NCBI RefSeq assembly: GCF_016920785.2
Contig: NW_024609880.1
Coordinates: 48,508,296 to 48,572,295, forward strand
Reading direction: 5' to 3'
Source: Ixodes scapularis
Taxonomy: Eukaryota > Arthropoda > Arachnida > Ixodida > Ixodidae
Length of the DNA stretch: 64,000 nucleotides
Each line of letters begins with the position of its first letter. Within the stretch, counting starts at the first letter, position 1. Positions 32,616-42,753 of the stretch are shown here, piece after piece. Under the pieces are notes generated by a model. It was not told the DNA's origin. It worked only from the letters and a program-made list of their open reading frames with translations, and did no database searches. A program made the position numbers and the translations under genes.

Positions 32616-33803
32616 AAGATGACTGGAAACCATTTTTCTAAAAGTGGTGGAACGGCAGTCAAGGGTTAGGCGCCTGGAACGCGTCTCCCACTAGTGTGCT
32701 TAGCGTCCGTCCCTCGTACATTAAAAATTGTCCCGAAGTGGCAAGAAATGACGTCACAAAAGCCGGAGTGTCGTATGCTGTCGGATGCTGCGATCCTGGT
32801 AATTGGTACTACAAAAGTCCGGAAAAAAAAAAAGGTACAAACGAAGCCGTGTGTCGCTGTCGTCGCCACGTTGCAGCTGAAGCTTCCGTGAACTCTCAAG
32901 TTGGAGAGCGACCTGCAGCAGAACAGGCGTCTTCCATGTCCACCAACGCTACGGTGACACCGCCAGGATCGCGTCCGGCGACAACGTGACATTTCTGTGA
33001 CGTCATCACGCGGAAATCGAGGAACCATTTTTTTAGGACGCGGTAAACACGCCTGTCGGAGACGCGTTTTAGGCACCAGGCACCAGTTCGGTGTCTCACC
33101 TGACAATGCTGCACATTTGACAGTCACGAAAATGTTACTTTCTAGATTCGCAAGGAACGGCTCCTACATGTGCTTGGTACGATGTGGTGTGCAAAACAAG
33201 TAAGCGATTGTTGGTTACAAACCAGATAGTTAACACGGGGTTTTGTCTGTTGAGTGACATGTCACAGCGAACGAATAAGACTATTTTTTCATACGGGTGC
33301 TTTTTTTAACGCACGTTATCAATTCTAGCTATCATTAGGAATCTCCATGTCACCCGGCCTTTTAAGTATTAACGAACAAAATAATAAACAAATGTAACTC
33401 ATGCAATTAAAATTAGCAACATAGCTAAAAAAAAAGAAACCTATAATTTCTGAGCTAGAACAAATATAAAACTCGTTCAAAATATACCGTTGAACTTCTT
33501 GCACCAGCTTATTTTTCTCATTAAAACAATACATAAACAAAAAAATCAGGCTGTTAAAGGATTAATAGCACTATCCCAGTAACAATATACCTAAGGCGTT
33601 TCTTAAGTTGTTTTTGAACAGATCACAATCACTTAATCAATTAGTTTTTCAGATTACCTCGTTGTAATGATTTAATAATCCATCATATTCTCCGAAAGAG
33701 CGACGCCAAATATAAACCAGTACAGATTAAAATACGTCATCCACTTGATAACTTGGCGTCATATTATGGAGAAACAATGTACAATGAGGAATCTCGTTTC
33801 CAG

Positions 33804-33884
33804 GACTAAAAGGAACAACTACCACCGAGGAACCACCCTCTTCAACTTCTGAATCCTCAACGTTTCCACCGATCACTGAAACAG
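33804..33884 (+). CDS. Exon 14: Thr/Ser linker exon, duplication copy 2
   Basis: This is the second copy of exon 12, 81 bp, phase 1-1, with the same acceptor context and GTGCTT donor. It differs by two bases, giving SSTSESS instead of SSSSESS. Keeping the frame and both splice sites suggests that both copies are used, lengthening the linker. Confidence 0.78.
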
Positions 33885-34019
33885 GTGCTTTATTTACTGC
33901 ATAAAATAGGCGATTACTTTTCGTGTTAGTAGTTGTGAAAGTTCGCATGAGCTACAAGTCGCTAAATGTTAAAAAAGGGGAAAAAAGGGTAAAAAAAAAA
34001 AAAAAAAAAACTCTTACAG

Positions 34020-34091
34020 AACCGCAGAAAACGACACCAAGCTCCGAACTGGAAGAAACGGCTACTCCAGATCAAGGTGTCGCAATAACTG
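34020..34091 (+). CDS. Exon 15: Thr/Ser linker exon, duplication copy 2
   Basis: This is the second copy of exon 13, 72 bp in phase 1-1, with the same CTCTTACAG acceptor and GTGAGT donor. The exon sequence matches its partner base for base while the flanking introns show substitutions and indels. Confidence 0.8.
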
Positions 34092-34424
34092 GTGAGTAAA
34101 TTCGGGTTTATGTAAGTTGTAATAAGCTAACCAGCGTTTTTCACGATAGTAAGAAAAGTGTTTCGCTTTGCTTAGCTTGTTTTCCTAAATTTTGTTAGAA
34201 CGAAACGAAATACAAAATAACGGTATTTTTGCGTGTTGAAGTAAGTATGCTTCTCGTGACGTACATGCAGCAACAAATCAGAGACGTGCGCACTTGTACA
34301 CCATAAAACTGCCTGCAAGTCTATTTTGCCCACACAGCCGACTGTGAACCATTTACCGCAATCTACGAAGCGTGTCCAGCAAATGACGAGGCGCACAAAA
34401 CGCTTTGATATAAAACACTAAATA

Positions 34425-35662
34425 CGGCAGAAATATGCCGTATTCGTTTTTCCCGCTTATATTTACTGACTGCCGAAGAAACGCAGCGCGTTGCTATGGC
34501 CTGACAGGGTTATCACTTAATGGGTGCAGCGAAAAAAAAAAAAAACTTGCGATGACGCCAATTGCTTAGGCGTGGGTGTGAGTCACTCCCAAAAATGGTT
34601 CTAGCAGGGCATGGAGAGGCTGCCACACATGTGGTCCAGGGTCATTAGCCACAGCCATTAATAATCTAAAGGCCCGTTCTCCCTCTTGCTACCGAGTACA
34701 ACCGAGAGAGACCGACTGGCACGTTGGCATCATCTATGAGGAGACCCTGGAACTGCATTTCACAAGAGGGATGGTTTTGCTGGATTTCCGACGTCAAATG
34801 TGCGTAATACCTATAAGAAAGGCTCATTTATAACGTTGACAAAAGTTTTCCGAGCCAAGAAAGATAGGATAATGCGCGAGAGAAATACAAAATGTGCTGG
34901 ACCGCCAAGTTTACTCTGCTACCCAATAGATGGTGACAGTGTGTCCTCTCGTTGTTAAAGGTTTTAAGGAACCCAGTTCTAAGAGTTCGCAAGAGTGCAA
35001 ACGGGCAGCAAAAAAAAAAAAAAAAATTGTAAATTTATAGCGTACGTTTTTTGTATACACATGCAGCTAGCCAATCTCTCTAACCGTTTACACTTGAAGA
35101 AACGTACCGCAAAAAGTGCCGCCTCTCGTGAAACGTTATAGATTCACAACTTACTGCTTGTTGAAGCACTAAACTGTACACCCTACATCCTAAAAATAGT
35201 GCGTGCAAGTTTAAGTGTTCGCACTGGACGCGGTGACCAATCGCTGGGATCTACGGAGCCAATCCAACGAATGACGGGCCCTAAAAGACGGTTTTGCTCG
35301 TCAACGCTAGCTATGCGTAGTTTGTACCTACGTCACCAAGATCGCATACATTGACGGTCGTCGCCATTTTGCCGTACCAAATCGCCATCTCGCCAATGCA
35401 GACAAAGGAGTACCTAACAGCGTTGAGCGAGCGTCGTTCGGCCTGGTTGTGTGAACATTTAGTTTGATCGTTTGATATCCCGGTGTGTTATTTTTTTTTT
35501 TCAATTTAGCTATAATGTATTCGTAAGTTTCTGTCCAGTCAGAACGAGGCTTGGTCAAGATACTTTTTTTCATTTCAAACTTTCCGCAATCTTCGTTAAT
35601 TTCCTCGTTCTTTATCTCATTCTATTTCTCTGTTATTTTTGTTTGCTTGTTTTTCTTTCCAG
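34425..35662 (+). other. Intron 15
   Basis: A-rich tracts (34530, 35010) and a small hairpin AATACGGCA...TGCCGTATT (34423-34445) are visible. No domain or mobile element could be supported. Confidence 0.5.
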
Positions 35663-35731
35663 CTATTCGCAACTATGCGAGTAATACTAGCATCATTTTA
35701 AAATTTAACATAGAGCCACCAACAACTAAAG
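35663..35731 (+). CDS. Exon 16: linker exon (candidate)
   Basis: A pyrimidine-rich tract ending TTTCCAG precedes a 69-bp phase 1-1 stretch reading AIRNYASNTSIILKFN, then IEPPTTKG, with a GTACAC donor. The composition is less Thr-rich than that of its neighbours. Support is splice sites, open frame and phase only. Confidence 0.55.
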
Positions 35732-35933
35732 GTACACAGCTTATTGTCTCGTAATAAGATGCTAGATACTCGTCATGTCCTGCGTTTCTTAAACCAGCGG
35801 CTACGTAGTACCTGATAGCTACGCGTATTCAACACAACCTAACGTCCCTGCATTTCGACCTTCGTAAGTAAGAAGAACCAAGAACGGTCACGAACTAGTT
35901 TTAGAGTGCAGCCACGGCATACTTTTCTTCCAG

Positions 35934-36002
35934 AAGTAACCTCAAGCTCCAACGGACCGGACGGGTTCACAGCTCCTACCGAAAGCACAACGGAAAGAGG
36001 CG
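35934..36002 (+). CDS. Exon 17: Thr/Ser linker exon
   Basis: TTTTCTTCCAG precedes EVTSSSNGPDGFTAPTES, then TTERGG, with a GTGCGT donor. It is 69 bp, phase 1-1. Exon 19 is a clear paralogue (EVTTRPNEQNGVTTPTQS) with the same length and the same acceptor context, so this exon pair was duplicated earlier than exons 12-15. Confidence 0.75.
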
Positions 36003-36094
36003 GTGCGTCTAAATTGATGCAAATTGACTTTTTTTATTTTAGACTTCGATGAAATGTTAATATGAGTAGAATAGAAACGTTTTCCTCATTGCAG

Positions 36095-36145
36095 AGCCCA
36101 CTCCTGCTGTCTACACTCCCACCCGGCCTGATGGGTTCTATGGCG
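36095..36145 (+). CDS. Exon 18: Pro/Thr linker exon
   Basis: The exon follows CTCATTGCAG and reads EPTPAVYTPTRPDGFYGG with a GTAAGT donor. It is 51 bp, phase 1-1. It resembles exon 20 in ending with an aromatic residue followed by Gly before GTAAGT, and in lying shortly after its Thr-rich partner. Confidence 0.75.
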
Positions 36146-36386
36146 GTAAGTCAATGGTACAAGAACACCAACCGCTGTCGGACCGGTGTGACTCTTCCCT
36201 CTTTCTCTGCCCTCCACTTCTCTACCTTACCCTATGTCTCTATTTTTTTCTGTACAAATATATACGTGTAAGTTTTTTTGTTTTTTTTTCACCTCTATTA
36301 AAACGGAGGAACAGCCACGCGTAGCTGCTCGACTAAATCCATGGCCACACTGGCAATACATCGTAAAAAAGACAGTATGCGGACAC

Positions 36387-36551
36387 GAGAGAGTTTGAGG
36401 GAACCGTTTTTGCAGATCCGATATGGTACGGTGCGCCCTCCGGTACGAACTGCGCATGCGCGACTCTTATACAGCAACCCATGCGCAATTCGTACCGGAA
36501 GGCCCATCGTGCCAAATCGGATGCACAAAAACGTTTCCCTCAAACTCTCTT
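36387..36551. mobile_element. Palindromic MITE, family A copy 2
   Basis: GAGAGTTTGAGGGAACCGTT and AACGTTTCCCTCAAACTCTC are the inverted ends. GTACGAACTGCGCATGCG is shared with copy 1 at 3480-3634. Confidence 0.78.
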
Positions 36552-37324
36552 ATATGTATATGATGCAAACATGCTTTGAACATACTTGAGGCATGTCCGC
36601 CGATGACTCTCTAACCATGTCTGCAGCGACCAGCATGATGTTTTTCGTACGATGCAGGAGCAAAGTTGCCTGCGGCTTTACACAGTTTTACTGTATGCAG
36701 TCGCACCGAGTGCAGGAAAATAAAAAGAAAAACGTGCCATAAAGAACAAGTTGGTGCAGGCCGTGTGCAAGAAGAAAAGTAAAAGTTATCTAAGAACGCC
36801 TCAATTTAAGTTTAAGAAAAAAGGCAACATTTACGCGCATTTCAATAATAATATAAAAGACGACGGAGCGTTACGTTTTTTATTATTCGCATAGTTACTC
36901 GGAAGTATAAAGTAACGAGCGCTCGGTTGTAATCACCAAAAAAATTACAAAAAAAAGAAGATTGTTTTTGGTTTTGGCAGAACAACAAATGACAAACACG
37001 ACCGCTGTAATACAGACATGTCAAGCAAACCTTAGTACATAATATTTCGAGCTTTCTTTTAGGCCCACTATTACTAACTGACCGAGAAAGAACGTGTTGA
37101 TCAACGTTTGATTGGTTAGCAGTGAACCTGCGGTACTACAGAAATTTCAGTTATAGTCACTGAAAGGGTAACAAAAGCGAGGCTTGGCTTATTATCCCCA
37201 TGTTTCTTGCTTCGTGATTAGTTCTTGTGCATTTGATCGGCAAATGACGCAATCACATTGGTTGTGATTAAACTGCAAATGGCTATGCAGATTGCAAGTC
37301 GTCTGCTTCTTCCGGAGGAGTGGC

Positions 37325-37470
37325 TGTGACGTCAGAACGATGCCGAGCTCTGATTGGTCTTGATTGAAAAATATAGTGGGTAGACCTCAATGCAAGACGC
37401 CTTGAGGTCTACCCACTATACTTTTCAAACAACCAATAAGAGCTCGGCGTTCTGACATCATCGCAATTCC
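37325..37470. mobile_element. Palindromic MITE with AGTGGGTAGACCTC hairpin
   Basis: ATAGTGGGTAGACCTCAA and its inverse TTGAGGTCTACCCACTAT (37373-37422) form the centre. TGACGTCAGAACGATGCCGA and CGGCGTTCTGACATCA form the outer arms. Related text is seen near 18660-18710 and 61325-61380. Confidence 0.7.
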
Positions 37471-37479
37471 TGTGCAGGC

Positions 37480-38078
37480 TAACGGAATACAGACTCTTCA
37501 GGCCAGAAGGAAACTAGCGCGGTTGAAATTCTTGTTTCATCTTCAGCAAGGACAGACTCGCATAGACCCATTGCAATATATTTCCCCTTTAGCGTCAAGA
37601 GCTACGCGGCACAGACATCAGTTTTCACTAACACCCATTTTTGCGCGTACTAATATGTTTAAGTTTAGCTTTTTCCCTCGCACTATTAGCGACTGGAACG
37701 GTTTACCTCTCGAACTATTTATCGACACCAACTTTGTAGAAGGTCTCGAGCGTCTTGATAACTAACATGTTTTGCTTTGTACATTGCTGCACCTTCATCT
37801 TTTTCGCATGGACATTAGGACTGTATAAACCTTCATACTACATCTGGATAGGTCATTTTGTATTAGTGCATGATGGAATTACATACTGCTTGATGCTTGC
37901 TTTCCCAACTTCCCTTTTTTTTAAATAATATATCCTGTATATTTGCTAGTTAGTTGTAAACCTTTTAATGTCGTGTTATTTGCTTTCGTTGTATGTGTGA
38001 ATGTATATGTTGTATCCCACACCTACTTGGGCCTTCGATGGCTTGTAGTATCCTCTAAATAAAAAAATAAAAAGAAGC
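37480..38078 (+). mobile_element. 5'-truncated LINE 3' fragment (CR1/L2-like)
   Basis: The frame to 37765 reads LQARRKLARLKFLFHLQQ, RIDPLQYISPLASRATRH and FPRTISDWNGLPLELF. This is the typical extreme C-terminus after the reverse transcriptase of CR1/L2/Jockey-type elements. About 300 bp of 3' UTR follow, ending in AAATAAAAAAATAAAAAG, consistent with a short-repeat 3' tail. The rest of the element is missing. Confidence 0.78.
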
Positions 38079-38223
38079 AAACGAACTTGCACTCCGCAGA
38101 AGGGACTGTTGTCCAGAGCCGTAGGACCAACTCCTACATGCACGGAGTCCATTTTGTTTAGGTCGGTTCTTTCAAGTGGAAATAAGCCTAGAGGTTGCTC
38201 ACCAATTAGCAGTTGGTTTAGAC

Positions 38224-38552
38224 CAGTGGTTCTCACATGGGAGTCCGCGGACCCTTTGGGGTCCGCAAAGGCATTCTAGGCGTCCGAGAAGCCCAGCCTT
38301 ATTAATCAATCCCGGCAATAAAAGTTGTATTTTCTCAGATTGAGAAGAAACGATCCAATTTTCGGGTGAGTTTTCACGCGTGTATGTCAATAATAAAAGT
38401 TTACTTCACACTTGCCCTTAGTTATAATGTATTTATTAAATCACTATCATAATTAACCTATACCTTCTCTTCCCCTCACCATAAACGGGGTCCTTCATCA
38501 TCTCCACCGATCCACAAGGGGTCCGCGAAACATCAATGGTTGAGAACCACTG
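38224..38552. mobile_element. Non-autonomous hAT element
   Basis: Termini CAGTGGTTCTCACA and TTGAGAACCACTG are the classic hAT ends. They are flanked by an 8-bp duplication GTTTAGAC / ATTTAGAC with one mismatch. The interior has inverted GGGGTCCGC motifs. At 329 bp there is no transposase. Confidence 0.88.
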
Positions 38553-38760
38553 ATTTAGACCATCCAGAATCTCATTACGTTAATACTTATTTAACGATAA
38601 CAACTCAAAAAAGCTGCACGTTTTAATTACGACCTTGTTTCTTTATGCGTGTTATCATATTTTCTCTTTATTTTTTTTTCTTAATGTCATAATTACTGTT
38701 GCGTTGTTTTCTGAGCGGCTATTCATAAACATGTAAAAAATACTAGCCTTCTGCAATTTT

Positions 38761-39282
38761 TAGAGCGCGGCTCTTAGGTGGCTGTTTCCGGGTTGAGCGG
38801 CATCGCCGTCGGCGTAACCGGGCGCGCGTTGCATCATGGGACGTCACAGTTTACTGAATTGGTGTTGATGCCACGCGACGTAAATTTCCCCGCTAAATTG
38901 AGCGGGGAAACTGAATTCACTCAATTTAGCGCGGAAATTTTCACTAAATTGCGCACTAAATTTAGTGGGGAAATTTAACCCACTAAATTTAGTGGGGAAA
39001 TTTTCGCTGAATTTAGCGGGAATTTTAGCGAAAATTTTTCGCTAAATGGGAGGCGAGGAGGAGGGGAGGGCACGGAGAGGGAGGAGAGGGATACGCTCCC
39101 CTCCGGACCCTCACCCCCTCCTCCTCAAGAGCTGCGCTCCAATTTCGCATTACAGAGATTTGTAAACATGTTTCATTTTTTTTCTCAAATTGTTCAGCAC
39201 GGTATAACGCGAAATCAAAATACCTGAAGAGCTGCGCTCTAATTTCGCATTACAGAGATTTGTAAACGTCTTTCATTTTTTT
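38761..39282 (+). mobile_element. Conserved-end, variable-core element, copy 3
   Basis: The head has AGAGCGCGGCTCT and CATCGCCGTCGGCGTAACCG. The tail AAGAGCTGCGCTC...AATTTCGCATTACAGAG...TTTCATTTTTTT occurs twice (39127-39181 and 39228-39282). The core (38930-39045) is a tandem array of AATTTAGTGGGGAAATTT-like units, unlike the cores of copies 1 and 2. Confidence 0.72.
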
Positions 39283-39406
39283 TTACTCGTCGCTATTGAT
39301 GCGCCTTCAATCTGCATTTATGTTCCAAACTTACTGCAATTGTAAGCGAAAATAATGAAGAACGTTCACGAACGACGTTAGATTGCAGCCATATTTTTTC
39401 TTCCAG

Positions 39407-39475
39407 AAGTAACCACAAGGCCCAACGAACAAAACGGGGTCACAACTCCCACTCAGAGTACCACGGAGAGAGATG
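39407..39475 (+). CDS. Exon 19: Thr-rich linker exon, paralogue of exon 17
   Basis: TTTTTTCTTCCAG precedes EVTTRPNEQNGVTTPTQS, then TTERDG, with a GTATAC donor. It has the same length (69 bp), phase (1-1) and first and last residues as exon 17. Confidence 0.75.
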
Positions 39476-39584
39476 GTATACCAGCTTAATTCGCTTAACT
39501 ATATATTTCACTGAGCGGCCAAACTTCTAGTTTATTTGTTTCTGTGAAACGTTATTATTGATAGAAACTTTCGTTTCAACGCAG

Positions 39585-39644
39585 GGTACACTACTCCGTA
39601 CAGTGCCGTTCACACAACCACCGGGCGTGATGAATTCCATGGCG
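39585..39644 (+). CDS. Exon 20: Thr linker exon, paralogue of exon 18
   Basis: TTTCAACGCAG precedes GYTTPYSAVHTTTGRDEF, then HGG, with a GTAAGT donor. It is 60 bp, phase 1-1. It is the last small linker exon before the second TIL-type module. Confidence 0.75.
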
Positions 39645-40299
39645 GTAAGTCTGTCGTAAAGTGTTATGTGGTCACACACAGCTCAAGTTATGTTCACGAT
39701 TTTTACTCCATGATTCGTCCTGTGGCGACGTTGTCAGCTGATGTCATTCTCCTCATACTCTGCGGAGCGCAGATAAAAGATTCTCAGGACTCGCCACGGC
39801 CTGCGTTTCTTAATATGTCTGTAACAACTTATGATCAGTGTCCCAGCTCATTTCGTATTTTTGACTCAAACCTGTTTGATTGCTCATGTCGACGCTCTGA
39901 CCTCGAGAAGCTGTCTGTCGCAGTCCCTAACTGTAGTAGTGAGCATCGAGGAAGATGTTAAATTAATACATTGTCTACGACGATAAAGGAAGTATTGTAG
40001 CGCCACATAACAATATGCGCGCATGCAGACAGCAGCAACGGTGGCACCTTGTCATACCGAATTCACAAGTTGACATTTGATAGAATCATAGAGACAGTGT
40101 TAATAGTACAATATATAGTCGTTCTATCGAAAAATGTTTCAAGAAAACTGTACAAGAAACCCAGTGATTATGTAACAACTGCTGCTTTTGAAGCTTTTTT
40201 TGTTTTTATTCGGGAACCTTTGGTATGCGAACATAAAATGCTAAGATTGCTCCAAGGTGACCCCAGCATTTAGACTGCTGCTTCGCCTTAACCACGCAG

Positions 40300-40526
40300 C
40301 CTGTCCTCCTGGTCAAGTCTACAGCAGGTGTGCTTACCAATGCAACCAGACTTGCAACCTCTTTCGGATTCAGCTGTACCGTCAGCGCAAGTGCATCGAA
40401 GAAGACGATTGCCTCCCTGGCTGCCGTCCCGCGTCTGTCTGCGAACGTCCGAAGGTCTGGCATGACTACGTCACCTGCATAGAGGAGGAGGACTGCAGCT
40501 GCATGTACCAGGGAAAAATCATCGGA
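40300..40526 (+). CDS. Exon 21: second TIL-type cysteine module
   Basis: The exon reads ACPPGQVYSRCAYQCNQTC, then KCIEEDDCLPGCRPASVC and TCIEEEDCSCMYQGKIIG. This is a TIL domain with the usual C-x-C exit into a VWC-like segment. It begins in phase 1, as exon 20 requires, and ends in phase 0 at GTAAGT (40527). Confidence 0.87.
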
Positions 40527-41097
40527 GTAAGTACGCAATTTACGCTGCGGCGGCTATGTGGTGGCTTCCAGATGTCGATACGCGCGAATGGAGGATATAC
40601 ACGCTTTGCAGCAGCTGTGCACGGGCACCGCCATAACTGACCTTCAGTTTTTGTTTCCCCTTACTACGTTTACTTCACTTCATTATTGGCATAGCAGGCT
40701 AGGTTATTGCCATCTTAGATTTTATTCTGTCTTTCTCTACAGCATTGGCTTTTGTGGAGGCTCGTCCACACCAATTTCAGAGTCTCGGTATCTCGGTAAA
40801 ACAAGAGAAGGTCAGCAATGGCGGCTGTATTCTGGCGCGTGTGTAAAGCGTCTATATGCATAGACAGTATTTTGACCTCTACCACGGTGTCTGAAACGGT
40901 GACCAAGCAGGCAAAAATAAACGTAAAAAGTAAGGTATGAACTTATTTGTACGTAAAACCGGGCGAAAAATTAATAACGCCACACCGAATGTGATTTCTT
41001 CTCGGTTCGGGGGCCCTGTCTTAGCTATAATGAAAGTTGCAGAACGTAAACCACTGTTTTGTGCGATAGGCATTTGAATGGGTCATTGATTAGATTT

Positions 41098-41312
41098 AAG
41101 CCTGGTTCAGACAGTTGCGTTTGACTGCGTTTGACTGCGTTGCGGCTGCAAGAAACCAGGACATCCCTGCTGCTTATATCTAGTGCCAAGATGATTCCTT
41201 GAATTGGATTCCACACTACATACGAAGCACAGATGTGCCGGTGACTCGCTTTCTGCTCTCGACGCAACGCTGTCAAACGCATTCAAACGGAAGTGTCTGA
41301 ACCGGCCTTTAG
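41098..41312. mobile_element. MITE with CTGGTTCAGAC ends
   Basis: CCTGGTTCAGACAGTTGCGT and the inverse ACGGAAGTGTCTGAACCGG bracket about 200 bp with TTTGACTGCGTTG and CAACGCTGTCAAA. It abuts the dispersed repeat that begins at 41309. Confidence 0.65.
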
Positions 41313-41852
41313 AGGGGTCATGAAACGGTTTTCCTACTTCTTCCTCCTTGGCTTTAATCCTCAACTCAAATGCGAATTGTCAAATCACGTCGTCGTGACA
41401 TTCTTCGGCACCGATGCGATGACTCCTTGCTTTCACCGTGCTTTTTATGCACACCATAGAACGTAGCATTCACAAGTGATGATAAGTTCCATCAGGGCAC
41501 TCATTGGCCACGAACGCGAATCCAAATATTCGTCGACGGATTGATTGTTGACAAGCACATACGTGCGAGTGACGAAGTTCTCGTGTCCAATGCGTGAGCT
41601 GGGCTCGGCTGACGTCAGGTTGGCACCGCTGACGCGCTTTGGGAACCGCGGATGTATCGTAGTGAAAATGCGGAGAGCTTTCGAAGGCAAGAAGGTACAA
41701 AATAGTCCGCTATATTTTCAAATGTTCGTACCGAAAAGCTGGCTTTTGACTTTCTACCCTCTTTCTTTTGGCCAACTAAACGATATGGGATCAGTAAAGT
41801 CTCAATTTGAAATCATTTATGCCATTCCAAAATTCGTTTCCAGGCCCTTTAA
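41309..41852. mobile_element. Dispersed repeat with short inverted ends, third copy
   Basis: It begins TTTAGAGGGGTCATGAAACG and ends CGTTTCCAGGCCCTTTAA, an imperfect inverted repeat. The interior (GCGAATTGTCAAATCACGTC, GGTTGGCACCGCTGACG) aligns with 28425-28880 and 31627-32150. It is likely a MITE of about 545 bp. Confidence 0.65.
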
Positions 41853-42626
41853 CAACCTGAAGACAGCATAGTTTAAACATTTCAGCCGAAAAGCTGACGG
41901 TACATTTAGGGGTGAATTTTGTGAACGTATCGTTCACACGATCAAAATGTATTGTTTTACTTCTTCAGTCAGAGTATTCTACATGATATACACTAGATGA
42001 GGTGTACCCACAAAGTAACAAAGCAAAATCTTTTCCAATTAAAGTTTTACCGGTACCCTCACGTTTCGCCCAAACATCGTTTAGAAAACATATAGAAGTT
42101 CACTAAAGGGTAGTGAATGACTTCACAAAAAACGTTTAATGCTGGTTATGAAGGCTTTTGTTACCAGCCAAGTAATACCGTCAACTGTTTCAACTATTTA
42201 ACGTGAGAAAATATACTTGCAAGGTAACTAATAAATTCCACGGAATACCTGTTTTTTTAGAAGTACCAGTGCATGCTCCCTAAATATGTGTAGAATTGAG
42301 TACGAGCATTCGAAAGGTCCTCCGCAGTGATTGAGTGCTACCTCGAGTACGCAAAGCACTTAAAATGTAGTTACAAACGTTACAGATGAAGGGAGCCGGA
42401 AAGCAAAGCATAAGATTACAGATATGTCCACTGTGCGAAACAGTGAATGTGCAGATGATATCGGCACTTTTGCGTATCTTACTCAGACAGATCATTCAGG
42501 AGTCTTTTTCCACCACACCATTAGTTTTCGTGATAGTCGTTCAATTTTGTGGAGAAAAACAAACAAGGAAACCGATGGTCGATCTTTTCTGCTGCTTGTG
42601 TAGAATTTTGTACGTCAATATCCCAG

Positions 42627-42753
42627 GCGAATCAAGTCGTGGACGAAGGCTGCGAGCGTTGCATCTGCCAGGACAACGGCGTGCTCTGTACAGACATGCC
42701 CGGTTGCAAGACACTGCCGACAGGATTGCCTCTGCTGACCGTCCCCGGGCAAG
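42627..42753 (+). CDS. Exon 22: VWC-like segment
   Basis: The acceptor at TATCCCAG gives ANQVVDEGCERCICQDNG, then VLCTDMPGCKTLPTG. The C-x2-C-x-C...C pattern is the VWC-like unit that follows a TIL domain, directly continuing the GKIIG of exon 21 in phase 0. The donor GTAAGC at 42754 leaves phase 1. Confidence 0.82.

Larger units (their letters stand above)
31627..34424 (+). repeat. Tandem duplication, copy 2
   Basis: Second copy of 28425-31386, containing exons 14 and 15. It lacks the 519-bp insertion of copy 1 but has a 305-bp SINE of its own at 32311-32615. The homology ends just after CGCTTTGATATAAAACACTA. Confidence 0.85.

Noticed and set aside
28425..34424. CRISPR-like or direct-repeat array
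   Set aside because: The repeats are kilobase-scale duplications and dispersed transposons, with no short regular spacing.
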